From Winogradskyella luteola (GTDB lineage Bacteria > Bacteroidota > Bacteroidia > Flavobacteriales > Flavobacteriaceae), in contig NZ_JAGSPD010000009.1 of the NCBI RefSeq assembly GCF_019203985.1, forward strand, positions 1 to 64,000: DNA of 64,000 nucleotides. The letters run 5' to 3'. Position numbers and translations under genes: made by a program. This document shows positions 9,220 to 17,707 of the stretch, piece by piece (the first letter of the stretch is position 1; every line of letters begins with the position of its first letter). Under the pieces are notes generated by a model. The model saw only the letters and a program-made list of their open reading frames with translations. It was not told the DNA's origin and did no database searches.

Positions 9220-9242
9220 CAACCTTACTTTTGGTAAGGTTG
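9220..9242. repeat. Inverted repeat abutting the RHS promoter
   Basis: Perfect 9-base arms (CAACCTTAC / GTAAGGTTG) are separated by 5 bases. They lie immediately upstream of the predicted -33 element, which fits a dimeric regulator site. Alternatively it is a terminator for read-through on the plus strand, since a run of T follows at 9249-9256. Confidence 0.4.
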
Positions 9243-9321
9243 GTGTAATTTTTTTTAGCTTTTGTTGAGATTTTTGGCCTAAATGTTGCTTTTGGGACTT
9301 TATGACCTACTTTGAAAACCT

Positions 9322-9364
9322 AAGGAAAAGCTCTAACATAAGTGTTTAAATTAGAGCTTTCCTT
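9322..9364 (-). terminator. Hairpin after the aminotransferase gene
   Basis: The arms AAGGAAAAGCTCTAA (9322-9336) and TTAGAGCTTTCCTT (9351-9364) pair with one bulged A. The hairpin sits 27 bases past the stop of the aminotransferase. The T-run on the minus strand is weak, so termination is probable rather than certain. Confidence 0.5.
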
Positions 9365-9390
9365 TTCAAAAGGTCGTTGATAAAATAATA

Positions 9391-10575
9391 TTAGCTTAAA
9401 GCCAGTTGTATTCTTTTAATGGCTTCTTTGATATTGTCTTGAGATGCTGCATAAGATATTCTAATACAGTCCGGGTTACCAAAGGCTTCACCAGTTACTG
9501 TGGCTACAAGAGCTTCTTCCAACAAATACATGGACATGTCTGTGGCATTATTAATAGTTTTTCCTTTGAAAGTTTTTCCGAAGTAGTCAGATACATTTGG
9601 AAAGACGTAAAAAGCACCTTCGGGCTCATTGGTTTTAAAACCTTCGACACCATCCAATAATTGTAATATAAGTTTACGACGTACTTTAAATTCATCAATC
9701 ATATATTGAATACGAGATGGATCAGCCTCAAGAGCTTTTATTACAGCACGTTGAGCAATACAATTGGCACCACTTGTGACTTGACCTTGCATTTTATTAC
9801 AGGCTTTAGCTATCCAATCTGGTGCCCCAATATATCCAATTCTCCAACCAGTCATAGCGAATGCTTTTGATACACCATTTACGGTTATAGTTCTATTGTG
9901 CATATCATCAAATTGAGCCATACTATGATGACCGCCAATAAAATTGATATGCTCATATATTTCATCTGAAACTACATAAATATTGGGATACTTTTGTAAA
10001 ACATCGGCAATTGCTCTTAGTTCTTCCTTACTGTAAACCGAACCACTTGGATTACAAGGAGAGCTGTACCAAATCATTTTGGTTTTTGGTGTTATGGCAG
10101 CTTCAAGTTGCTCTGCTGTCATTTTAAAGTCGTTTGTAATATCTGTTTTTACTTCTATAGGAACACCTCCATTGAGCTTTACTATATCACTGTAGCTTAC
10201 CCAATACGGGCAAGGTAAAATAATTTCATCTCCGATATTAAGCATTACGGATGCTACATTAAATAGGGCTTGCTTCGCTCCAGTAGAAACGACGATATTT
10301 TGTCTAGAATAGTTGAGATTATTATCGCGTTTAAACTTGGTAATAATGGCATCTTTCAATTCTACATAACCGTCTACGGGAGTGTAACTGTTATAGTTTT
10401 GATTTATGGCTTCAATTGCAGCGTCTTTAACAAAATCTGGTGTGTTAAAGTCGGGCTCGCCCAAGCTTAATCCAATAATGTCTTTGCCTTCTGCACGTAA
10501 TTCTCTAGCTTTTGCAGCCATGGCTAATGTGGCTGAGGTCGATAGATTATTAATTCTATCCGAAAGTTGGTTCAT
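9391..10575 (-). CDS. Pyridoxal-phosphate-dependent aspartate aminotransferase family enzyme
   Basis: The 394 residues match the usual length of class I aminotransferases of the aspartate/prephenate type. The N-terminus carries ELRAEGKDIIGLSLGEPDF. The PLP-binding lysine lies in NGVSKAFAMTGWRIGY near residue 234, the NPSG motif in SSPCNPSGSVYS near residue 175, and the arginine that holds the substrate carboxylate in CIRISYA near the C-terminus. It transfers amino groups between aspartate or a related amino acid and 2-oxoglutarate in the cytoplasm. The gene follows the desaturase after 18 bp and is probably co-transcribed with it, although the two functions are not obviously linked. Confidence 0.93.
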   Translation of the reverse strand: MNQLSDRINNLSTSATLAMAAKARELRAEGKDIIGLSLGEPDFNTPDFVKDAAIEAINQNYNSYTPVDGYVELKDAIITKFKRDNNLNYSRQNIVVSTGAKQALFNVASVMLNIGDEIILPCPYWVSYSDIVKLNGGVPIEVKTDITNDFKMTAEQLEAAITPKTKMIWYSSPCNPSGSVYSKEELRAIADVLQKYPNIYVVSDEIYEHINFIGGHHSMAQFDDMHNRTITVNGVSKAFAMTGWRIGYIGAPDWIAKACNKMQGQVTSGANCIAQRAVIKALEADPSRIQYMIDEFKVRRKLILQLLDGVEGFKTNEPEGAFYVFPNVSDYFGKTFKGKTINNATDMSMYLLEEALVATVTGEAFGNPDCIRISYAASQDNIKEAIKRIQLALS

Positions 10576-10593
10576 GAGGTATATATAATAGAA

Positions 10594-11694
10594 TTATGCT
10601 TGCATAGCTGGTCGCGTTCCCATTTCTTTTAAAAATCTAAAATGTGCAGCTACAGCTTTTCTAGTGGTTTCGTATTCTTTGTAAGGTAAATTAAATTCTT
10701 TGGCTGTATCCTTTACGATTTTGGCTATTTTTCCATAGTGAATATGACTTATATGAGGAAAAATATGATGTTCTACTTGATGGTTTAAGCCACCAGTATA
10801 CCAATTGACCAACCAGTTTTTGGCACCAAAATTAACAGTTGTCTTTAATTGATGTATTGCCCAAGTATTTTTCATGGTGCCGTCTTTAGCAGGTAAATGC
10901 ATTTCTGCTTCGTCCATAACATGCGCTAACTGAAAGACAACACTTAGTATAAGGCCAGCAACATAGTGCATAATAAAGAAGCCGATTAAAACTTTGTACC
11001 AAGCTAAATCTGTTAAAACTATAGGTAGTACAATCCACATTGAAACATACAATAGCTTAGAAATGACTAATTTACTCCAGTTAATTACGGGATTTGGTAG
11101 TTTTCCATAAGATAGTTTGCGTTTCATGTAACGTTTCATCTGCTGAAAATCTGTAGTGATTGCCCAATTAATGGTCAACAATCCATAAAGTAATATAGAA
11201 TAGTAATGTTGAAATTTATGATATTTATGCCATTCCGCATGTTTAGAAAAACGTAATATTCTTCCTGCCTCTAAATCTTCATCATGGCCGTGGATATTAG
11301 TGTAAGTGTGATGAAGTACATTATGCTGTACTTTCCAGTTATAAACATTTCCTGCTAAGATATAAATGCTGCTTCCCATTAAACGATTAATCCATTCCTT
11401 GTTAGAGAATGATCCATGATTACCATCGTGCATAACATTCATACCAACTCCTGCCATACCAATTCCCATAACTATGGTTAAAAGGATTTGGGCCCAAGTA
11501 GGAATGTCTAATGTTAACAACAAAAAATACGGAGTTAAAAACAAGGCAAACATAACAATGGTCTTGACCCAAAGCTGCCAATTTCCTGTACGCTTTATGT
11601 TATTTTCCTTAAAATAATTGTTGACACGTTTGTTTAATGTTCTAAAAAACTTTGCTGAATCTGTTCTTGAGAAGGATAGGGTTTGTTGTACCAT
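10594..11694 (-). CDS. Membrane fatty acid desaturase (acyl-CoA/acyl-lipid desaturase)
   Basis: The 366 residues contain the three histidine boxes of di-iron membrane desaturases: HDGNHGS (about residue 87), HNVLHHTY (about 121) and HQVEHHIFP (about 302). The last, with Gln before the Val-Glu-His-His, is typical of the front-end/linoleoyl-CoA-like branch. Several hydrophobic segments lie between the boxes. It introduces double bases into no nucleic acid but double bonds into membrane acyl chains, using a reduced electron donor and O2, and would adjust membrane fluidity. The regiospecificity cannot be told from sequence. No fused cytochrome b5 domain is present. It is transcribed divergently from rsmG. 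Confidence 0.93.
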   Translation of the reverse strand: MVQQTLSFSRTDSAKFFRTLNKRVNNYFKENNIKRTGNWQLWVKTIVMFALFLTPYFLLLTLDIPTWAQILLTIVMGIGMAGVGMNVMHDGNHGSFSNKEWINRLMGSSIYILAGNVYNWKVQHNVLHHTYTNIHGHDEDLEAGRILRFSKHAEWHKYHKFQHYYSILLYGLLTINWAITTDFQQMKRYMKRKLSYGKLPNPVINWSKLVISKLLYVSMWIVLPIVLTDLAWYKVLIGFFIMHYVAGLILSVVFQLAHVMDEAEMHLPAKDGTMKNTWAIHQLKTTVNFGAKNWLVNWYTGGLNHQVEHHIFPHISHIHYGKIAKIVKDTAKEFNLPYKEYETTRKAVAAHFRFLKEMGTRPAMQA

Positions 11695-11748
11695 ATATTC
11701 AATAATTTTATGTTATAACGTATGGAAATTTAATACCGTATAACGAGA

Positions 11749-11756
11749 CAAATATA
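11749..11756 (-). promoter_or_regulatory. -7 element of the desaturase promoter
   Basis: The minus strand reads TATATTTG, an exact match to TAnnTTTG, about 55 bases before the start codon at 11694. I see no TTG at the proper -33 distance. Confidence 0.4.
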
Positions 11757-11816
11757 CTTAATAATTAAAATGAAGCATTATGAGATAACGTTAATTTTAT
11801 CCACATTAAAATAACG

Positions 11817-11824
11817 TACTTTTG
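11817..11824 (+). promoter_or_regulatory. -7 element of the rsmG promoter
   Basis: TACTTTTG matches TAnnTTTG exactly and ends 15 bases before the ATG, which implies a very short leader. No clear -33 TTG is present. Confidence 0.4.
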
Positions 11825-11839
11825 AAAAAATTATAATGC

Positions 11840-12469
11840 ATGGAATTAGTCCTAAAATATTTTCCAGATTTATCCCAAAACCAGATTAAGCAATTTGAAG
11901 CTTTAGAGGCTTTGTATAAAGAATGGAATGCTAAGATAAATGTGATTTCCCGTAAAGATATTGACGAGTTGTACTTAAGGCATGTGCTTCATTCTTTGGG
12001 AATTGCAAAGGTGATTGAGTTTACAGATGGCTCTTCAATTTTAGATGTTGGCACTGGTGGTGGGTTTCCAGGTGTGCCTTTGGCAATTCTATTTCCAAAC
12101 TGTAAGTTCCATTTGGTGGATAGTATTAATAAAAAGCTAAAAGTTATTAATGCTATATGTGAAGCTATTGAATTAACAAATGTAAGGACAACACACAGCA
12201 GGGTAGAAGCTATAGATAATACTTACGATTTTATTGTTAGCAGAGCTGTTACTGCAATGCCAGAATTTACAAAATGGATAAAAGGTAAAATTGCTAAAAA
12301 GCAACAGAATGAACTCAAAAATGGGATTCTTTATCTTAAGGGTGGTGATTTGAGTGATGAATTGAAGCAATATACCAATGTTAGAGCCTACTTGCTTTCC
12401 GATTATTTTGAAGAGGTTTTTTTTAAAACCAAGAAAGTAATTTACTTACCACTTAAATATAAAAATTAG
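11840..12469 (+). CDS. rsmG: 16S rRNA (guanine-527-N7) methyltransferase RsmG
   Basis: The 209 residues match the RsmG (GidB) family in length and layout. The early segment with LYKEWNAKINVISRKD (residues about 28-43) and the SAM-binding motif LDVGTGGGFPGVPLAILFP (from about residue 69) are diagnostic, as is IVSRAVTAMPEF further on. The enzyme methylates N7 of G527 in the 530 loop of 16S rRNA using S-adenosylmethionine; its loss gives low-level streptomycin resistance in other bacteria. The gene stands alone between a divergent desaturase and a shared terminator. Confidence 0.96.
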   Translation: MELVLKYFPDLSQNQIKQFEALEALYKEWNAKINVISRKDIDELYLRHVLHSLGIAKVIEFTDGSSILDVGTGGGFPGVPLAILFPNCKFHLVDSINKKLKVINAICEAIELTNVRTTHSRVEAIDNTYDFIVSRAVTAMPEFTKWIKGKIAKKQQNELKNGILYLKGGDLSDELKQYTNVRAYLLSDYFEEVFFKTKKVIYLPLKYKN

Positions 12470-12473
12470 AGAA

Positions 12474-12512
12474 TAAAAAAAACCGCTTGAAACATTTCAA
12501 ACGGTTTTTTTT
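12474..12512. terminator. Bidirectional terminator between rsmG and the T9SS protein gene
   Basis: A stem of AACCGCTTGAAA (12481-12492) with TTTCAAACGGTT (12495-12506), one mismatch, is flanked by an A-run on the left and a T-run on the right. It can therefore end transcription of both convergent genes. Confidence 0.8.
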
Positions 12513-12525
12513 ATTGAAGTGGATA

Positions 12526-13257
12526 TTACTCCACAATAATTTTTCTAATTAAAGTCTTACCTGCTTCATCTGTAAAGCGAATAATATATAGTTGTGGAGA
12601 TAAATCTGAAACATTAATTTTAGACTTACCCATATCAACTGTAATGTCTTTAACTTTTTTACCTAATATATCGTAAAACTCTGCTGTTAACTTTTGGTTA
12701 GACGTTACGTTAAGCTCATTCTTTACTTGTGTCGGAAATACTTCTACAGAAGTAAATTCCTCTTCTTCGATACTTAAGTTTGGATCAAAGCTATATGTTA
12801 CATTTAATGGTGTGCCAATTTGTGTGCCACCAGCATCAAAGGCTTGAAATCTCATAGTCCAACTCATTGCTATACTTGTATCTGATGGGTTTAGATTCCA
12901 AAAATTGTTACCGTTACTGCTCGTAGCACCTAATGCAATCATAGCAGGGTTTGTAGGGTAACCACTATTTAATGTGACATTATTTAAACAAACACCAGCA
13001 AAGCATAATTGAAAATTAGTGCCATCTGTATTTGTTAGATCATCTATAAATATTCTCATGTAAATATCTTCGGATGCCGTATTGGTAACTGTAAATTTCC
13101 AATTACATGGATCTGTGAAGCCACAACCTGCTTCAGAAAAAGCAATTGTTTGCCCATCTGTTATAAGGCTATTGTCACTTTTCGCTCTTACTTCAAATTG
13201 TGCATAAGACACAAAAGCAAATACAGAAAAGCAAATAAAGAGTAATGTTTTTTTCAT
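12526..13257 (-). CDS. Secreted protein with T9SS type A sorting domain
   Basis: The 243 residues begin with a signal peptide (about residues 1-19, ending SYAQ). The middle carries four cysteines (CGFTDPC and CFAGVC) in a beta-rich domain of about 130 residues that I do not recognise. The C-terminal 75 residues form a type A T9SS sorting domain: VEVFPTQVKNELNV, YDILGKKV, and a terminal strand ending KIIVE. The domain would be cleaved after passage through the outer membrane and the protein released or attached. The function of the passenger is unknown. The gene is monocistronic by its promoter and terminator. Confidence 0.85.
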   Translation of the reverse strand: MKKTLLFICFSVFAFVSYAQFEVRAKSDNSLITDGQTIAFSEAGCGFTDPCNWKFTVTNTASEDIYMRIFIDDLTNTDGTNFQLCFAGVCLNNVTLNSGYPTNPAMIALGATSSNGNNFWNLNPSDTSIAMSWTMRFQAFDAGGTQIGTPLNVTYSFDPNLSIEEEEFTSVEVFPTQVKNELNVTSNQKLTAEFYDILGKKVKDITVDMGKSKINVSDLSPQLYIIRFTDEAGKTLIRKIIVE

Positions 13258-13315
13258 AATCTATAATGTTTATTGATTTGAGTAATATTTTATAAGCTCA
13301 ACCTATTAACTTATT

Positions 13316-13323
13316 CAAATATA
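13316..13323 (-). promoter_or_regulatory. -7 element upstream of the 243-residue T9SS protein
   Basis: The minus strand reads TATATTTG, an exact TAnnTTTG match, about 59 bases before the start codon at 13257. Confidence 0.4.
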
Positions 13324-13343
13324 GGGTTTTTAAAGTAAAACTG

Positions 13344-13376
13344 AAAAAGGGAAGTTTTAAAAATAAACTTCCCTTT
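13344..13376 (-). terminator. Terminator of the Omp28/anchor-J gene
   Basis: Perfect 12-base arms (AAAGGGAAGTTT, 13346-13357; AAACTTCCCTTT, 13365-13376) with a 7-base loop lie 19 bases past the stop. On the minus strand the stem ends in a run of five T. Confidence 0.75.
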
Positions 13377-13395
13377 GAGTTTTTCAATAATAAAA

Positions 13396-15306
13396 CTATT
13401 TGTTCACTATGAACTTAGTACTGTAAGATGCATTACCGTCATTAATGTTCATAATGTAATGACCAGCATTTAATTGTGCTACAGGTAATTCTATATTTTG
13501 ATTGCCAAATAAGCCTTCATAAGATTTATTAATTACTGTTCTGCCCAACATATCGGTAACAGTAATTTTATAATCTCCATTACTTGCATCAAAAGCAACA
13601 TTAATCAAGTCTTTTGCAGGATTAGGGTAAATCTTTACGGAATCTATGCCAGATACTTCTTCAACACTCAGTGCTTGTGTCACTGAACTTTGCACAGCAC
13701 TTACAATAGTGCCATCGGTTTGGTCTATGAGTACAACCACTATGTGCATATTGTCTTGGTTGCTCGTTGCAGGTATTGCGTAGTTAAAGTCATAAGATGC
13801 TGTATCTCCAGCATTAATTACAGCAGGTACAGAACCTGCCTGACCGTTAAAGCCACCTAACAGTGCTCTACCAACATGATCATATACCATCTGCGACGCT
13901 GGTACAGGATTTGGTAAGCTTTCATAACCTCCCATAGGACCCTCACCACCACCTGAATAGTAGTTGGTTTGACCATAATCACTCGTAGTGCCAGTCACAC
14001 CATCTTCTGTAATAATTACTCCCAGTCTAAAATCCGCAGATGAAAAACTTGTATAGAAATTAGCTTGTGCAGAGATGGTTAGATTATTTCCAATTTGTGA
14101 AGCACTCGCCGTTAAATCCATAGGAACAACCTCAGTGATTTGGGTATCAAATGCTCCTTGTAATGAGGCTTGACCTGGATCAACACCTACCAATTTTCTA
14201 TCAACACCAGAGTTAGGCCAACCGGCGCCAATAACATTCACTAATGCTGTATCGTACTCAGAGACTGTCATTGGGTCTCCATTATGTACGGCAATTGCAA
14301 CTACGGTATTCGAGTACGTCGTTGCCATATATTCTAAGCCAACTGTACCTCTTGGACACCAACCACACCATGTACCCGTAGATTCTTCAATAAGTACAGC
14401 TTTAGTACCGGATTGAGATAGCGTATTGAACGTAGTGATCCTTGAATTGACTGCTGGGCTAGGATTAGTTATGCCGTTTATTTTTGTAATTGTAACGTTT
14501 ATGTTTTTTTCAACAGCAGTTGCGTAATTTACCATCATAGGGTGGTTAACTGTAGCTACTTCATTAACAGCAATACTTGTATTAACAGTTGAAATATGGT
14601 CTGTTGTACCATCATTCCAGTTAATTTCTAAAGAAGAAATAGGATTGGCCCCAATATTTTTAACGTTTACGGCTAATTGATTGTCTACTGAGATTAGTGA
14701 GTATTTATTTAAATCTATTGATTTTAAAAAGGAATCTGTAGGAGTTGGATCCGATGTTACTCTAACATCATCAATATTCAAACGGAACTGATCTGATACG
14801 TTATGATGTCTAAATGCTACGTAAATAACCTGCCCAGTATGAGCACTTACATCTAAACTTCTATCTACATAGCCTGCTGATGCGCCGACCACCTCACTAA
14901 AAGTTGTTGCCGAGGCACCTAGGGTAGCAATGTCAGACGCTGTAGCTACATACACAGAATAATTTTCATTTGCCCAATCTTGATCTTGACCGTATGCTTT
15001 CCATTCTAAAAAGACATTCCCTGATGCACTGGTTAAATCTATCGCAGGAGATACCATCCAGTTATCTGGAAATAATATTTCACCAGCAGGCTGTGTTGGT
15101 ATCCATGAGGCAGATGTAGCATGTTCTTCTTGTACACCGTCATCTAAATCAGCATTATACCAGTTATTGCCATCACCATCAGAATCTGTAAGTGTCCAAT
15201 CGTTTAAATTTCCAGAAGAGAAATCATCGTAAAAATAAGTTTGCGCTGTAGCAAATTGCGTACAAGCAAAACATAGCGTTAGTAATAGAGTAGTTTTTTT
15301 AATCAT
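13396..15306 (-). CDS. Secreted Omp28-related protein with adhesin-like N-domain and T9SS type A domain
   Basis: The 636 residues have a signal peptide (ending ATAQ near residue 22). An N-terminal jelly-roll domain of the choice-of-anchor J / cleaved-adhesin type follows (YDDFSSGNLNDW to DDVRV, about 25-185). A linker domain leads to an Omp28-type domain whose thioredoxin-like motif WCGWCP stands near residue 310. The C-terminal 80 residues are a type A T9SS signal (VKIYPNPAKDLINV ... KFIVNK). It would be exported to the surface or medium. The CxxC motif suggests disulfide exchange, but activity is not proven for the family. It lies downstream of tlpA-like and DUF6029 genes and probably belongs to the same unit. 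Confidence 0.86.
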   Translation of the reverse strand: MIKKTTLLLTLCFACTQFATAQTYFYDDFSSGNLNDWTLTDSDGDGNNWYNADLDDGVQEEHATSASWIPTQPAGEILFPDNWMVSPAIDLTSASGNVFLEWKAYGQDQDWANENYSVYVATASDIATLGASATTFSEVVGASAGYVDRSLDVSAHTGQVIYVAFRHHNVSDQFRLNIDDVRVTSDPTPTDSFLKSIDLNKYSLISVDNQLAVNVKNIGANPISSLEINWNDGTTDHISTVNTSIAVNEVATVNHPMMVNYATAVEKNINVTITKINGITNPSPAVNSRITTFNTLSQSGTKAVLIEESTGTWCGWCPRGTVGLEYMATTYSNTVVAIAVHNGDPMTVSEYDTALVNVIGAGWPNSGVDRKLVGVDPGQASLQGAFDTQITEVVPMDLTASASQIGNNLTISAQANFYTSFSSADFRLGVIITEDGVTGTTSDYGQTNYYSGGGEGPMGGYESLPNPVPASQMVYDHVGRALLGGFNGQAGSVPAVINAGDTASYDFNYAIPATSNQDNMHIVVVLIDQTDGTIVSAVQSSVTQALSVEEVSGIDSVKIYPNPAKDLINVAFDASNGDYKITVTDMLGRTVINKSYEGLFGNQNIELPVAQLNAGHYIMNINDGNASYSTKFIVNK

Positions 15307-15423
15307 ACTTTTTTAATTGAATTAGTTAATAATTTCTTAAAAGTGCAACAATATAGTTAAATGGTTAAAAATAATTTGTATAACACAATAAATACCGTTT
15401 AAATGCATTTTTATCGGATAAAT

Positions 15424-17073
15424 TTAAAAAGCTACAGTTAAATTTGCACTTAAGCCAGTGTTTTCTGGTACAAATCGGCATACACCTCCAATACAAATCA
15501 ATCCACCACGTTGTCTTCCGTAGTTAAGGCCTAATCGTGTATTGCCTTTACTGTAACTGCCACCAATACTATAATAGTGTATTTCATTAAAGCCTTCGTA
15601 ATTCCAGTTGTCTGCAACATAAACTGCAAGGCTGGTTGAGAAGTTGTATTCTATAACTGCAGCAGCCCAATTCTTCCTGTCGTCTTCACTCCACAAATGC
15701 TGGGCAACAAATCTAGCAGCTTTTCCATTATCAAACCTTCGTGTGGCTTCAATAACAGCGATATTGGAAGTAAAAGTTGTATTGCCCAAAGGCCCTCCTT
15801 CTACGATACCTTTGTCAATGATGACATTTTGAAATGTAAAAGCAGAACTCCAGTTTCTAGACAATTTTTTCTTAACCTCAAGGTTGAAATCTCTAAACAA
15901 TTGACGACCCTGACCGATAAACTTTGCTTTATACCATCTGTTTTCAATATTATATTCAGCATCTAATCCTCCCCAATATGAAAAATTTGCCGATAATTTT
16001 GTGCCGTATTTACCACCGAGGCTTGTGCCCTTTTTGAAAGTATAGAAGAAGTCTATTTGTCCACCAACTTCACCAGCACGCTGATCGAAAGACTCAATAA
16101 TTAATCGAGGTTGAGGGTTATAAACATATATGTTCGTTAGCAAATAATCTTGTTGTTTGGTAAGCCCCGGAACATAATTAATCACCTGTTGGTTAAAAAT
16201 ATTTCCTTCTGCTAACCGGTCTGAGAAAAAACTAAAATTTTCCAATCTCCTAAAAGTAGCATTGACTCCAATTCCTTTTTTTGCATAGCCAGCATTTACT
16301 TGTAAAGCAGTGCCATCATATAATTTATTTGAAGAAATCACTCCCTCATTTGCAATTACATCTGGGTCTTTTACAATGGCTTCCGCTCCTGCATAAAAAT
16401 CTCCAACCATAATGTCTAATCGACCACCATAGGCACCAACATTGGTAGGTATGGCCTCAACTCCATTGGTATTTTGATTACGGCCAACATAACTTAAGCC
16501 CATTTGTATATCTACTTTGTCCAATTTTAAAGCATTACTAAGATTTACCTCAGCATCTAGACCTTGGATTGTACCTTCAGATTCTTCAAAACCATAACGT
16601 TGTTTACCAAAAACTGCTTTAAGACCAACATCTTCTGTTAGATTAACTTTTATGTTTAAGCCTTTTATGGCATTGTTTAAACCTAATTGACGATCTTCCC
16701 AAGAACGTAGTATTAAGCCACTACCAAATTGTTCATAGAAATAACCACCTGTTATATCTAGTTTTTCATCTTTATAATTTACATAATAAGTGGCTATGCC
16801 ATTTTGATTATCAAAAATTGGATCGTAACCTAATAAAGCAGAAGGCAGATAGGATTCAAACTGCATGCCTGCCGTGAATTTTCCTAAGTTGTAATTGAGA
16901 AGTACATAGTTGTTTGCTCTAAACTGATCTTCTGGTGCTAAAAAGTTAATACCTTCATCAGTTTGAAGCCATTGAGAATTGGATTCTAATCCACCATAAA
17001 AAGAACCTGTTTCCTGAGCATTGCTAAAGTAAAAATTACACAATAAAAGGGTTAGAAAAATTAATTTTTTCAT
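15424..17073 (-). CDS. DUF6029 outer-membrane beta-barrel protein
   Basis: The 549 residues carry a signal peptide (ending SNAQ near residue 19). The body alternates short amphipathic beta strands with aromatic girdles and ends in a strand terminating in F (LSANLTVAF), which is how outer-membrane barrels end. I recognise it as the DUF6029 family by its beginning (GSFYGGLESNSQW) and by its neighbours. A Cys pair (CIGGVC) lies near the C-terminus. Its role is unknown. It is encoded 47 bp after a TlpA-like thioredoxin and upstream of an Omp28-type protein, so it may be an outer-membrane partner of that redox module. Confidence 0.82.
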   Translation of the reverse strand: MKKLIFLTLLLCNFYFSNAQETGSFYGGLESNSQWLQTDEGINFLAPEDQFRANNYVLLNYNLGKFTAGMQFESYLPSALLGYDPIFDNQNGIATYYVNYKDEKLDITGGYFYEQFGSGLILRSWEDRQLGLNNAIKGLNIKVNLTEDVGLKAVFGKQRYGFEESEGTIQGLDAEVNLSNALKLDKVDIQMGLSYVGRNQNTNGVEAIPTNVGAYGGRLDIMVGDFYAGAEAIVKDPDVIANEGVISSNKLYDGTALQVNAGYAKKGIGVNATFRRLENFSFFSDRLAEGNIFNQQVINYVPGLTKQQDYLLTNIYVYNPQPRLIIESFDQRAGEVGGQIDFFYTFKKGTSLGGKYGTKLSANFSYWGGLDAEYNIENRWYKAKFIGQGRQLFRDFNLEVKKKLSRNWSSAFTFQNVIIDKGIVEGGPLGNTTFTSNIAVIEATRRFDNGKAARFVAQHLWSEDDRKNWAAAVIEYNFSTSLAVYVADNWNYEGFNEIHYYSIGGSYSKGNTRLGLNYGRQRGGLICIGGVCRFVPENTGLSANLTVAF

Positions 17074-17120
17074 ATTGATTTAGTTAGTAGTTAGTAGTAG
17101 GTATTAAAAGAGAAACAGGA

Positions 17121-17606
17121 TTATTTGCTAAGCTCTTTAATTTTTTCGTACAATTCCATTTCTGCACCAGGACTATAGCCAGAGTGCTCATATACAATCT
17201 TATTGTCTTTAACCAAAACGGTAAGTGGAATACTAGACGCATTCAGAGCTCGCTTAAGGTCGTTGTTGGTGTCCAATAGAATTGTGTAATCCCAATCTTT
17301 TCCATTTACCATGGATTTTACACGCTTTACAGTTCTGCTGTCGTCAACCGAAACAGCAACTAACTTTACGTCAGTCTCTTCTTGCCACTCTTCGTACATA
17401 TCATTGATAGCATCCAATTCTTTAAGGCATGGTACACACCAAGTTGCCCACAGGGAAATTATGGTAATGCCATCTTTGTTTGTAGCATCTTCAAGAGAAA
17501 TAGCTTTACCGTCTATAGTTTTTAGATCTATACTAGGAAGATCGTGTTGTGCCATTGTTGATAGACAGTAAAATCCTAAACATAGGGTAAGTAGTAATTT
17601 TTTCAT
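17121..17606 (-). CDS. TlpA-like periplasmic thioredoxin
   Basis: The 161 residues have a signal peptide (ending TMAQ near residue 19) and one thioredoxin fold of the TlpA/ResA type. The active site is WATWCVPC at about residues 52-59, and the cis-proline lies in SSIPLTVLV. It would act in the periplasm as a disulfide reductase or isomerase. The gene is first in a probable unit with the DUF6029 and Omp28/T9SS genes and is divergent from a second Omp28 gene 101 bp away. Confidence 0.9.
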   Translation of the reverse strand: MKKLLLTLCLGFYCLSTMAQHDLPSIDLKTIDGKAISLEDATNKDGITIISLWATWCVPCLKELDAINDMYEEWQEETDVKLVAVSVDDSRTVKRVKSMVNGKDWDYTILLDTNNDLKRALNASSIPLTVLVKDNKIVYEHSGYSPGAEMELYEKIKELSK

Positions 17607-17707
17607 ATATAAAATTTTGTAAATAGGTACACAATATTAGTTAAATTTTTCACAAATGCACAGCAGTTGTAAAAATTAATTATTTTAGCAAAAACAATTG
17701 TACTGCT

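Noticed and set aside
9249..9256. T-run after the inverted repeat at 9220-9242 as a plus-strand terminator
   Set aside because: No plus-strand gene lies upstream for several kilobases, so a regulatory role at the minus-strand promoter is the better reading.
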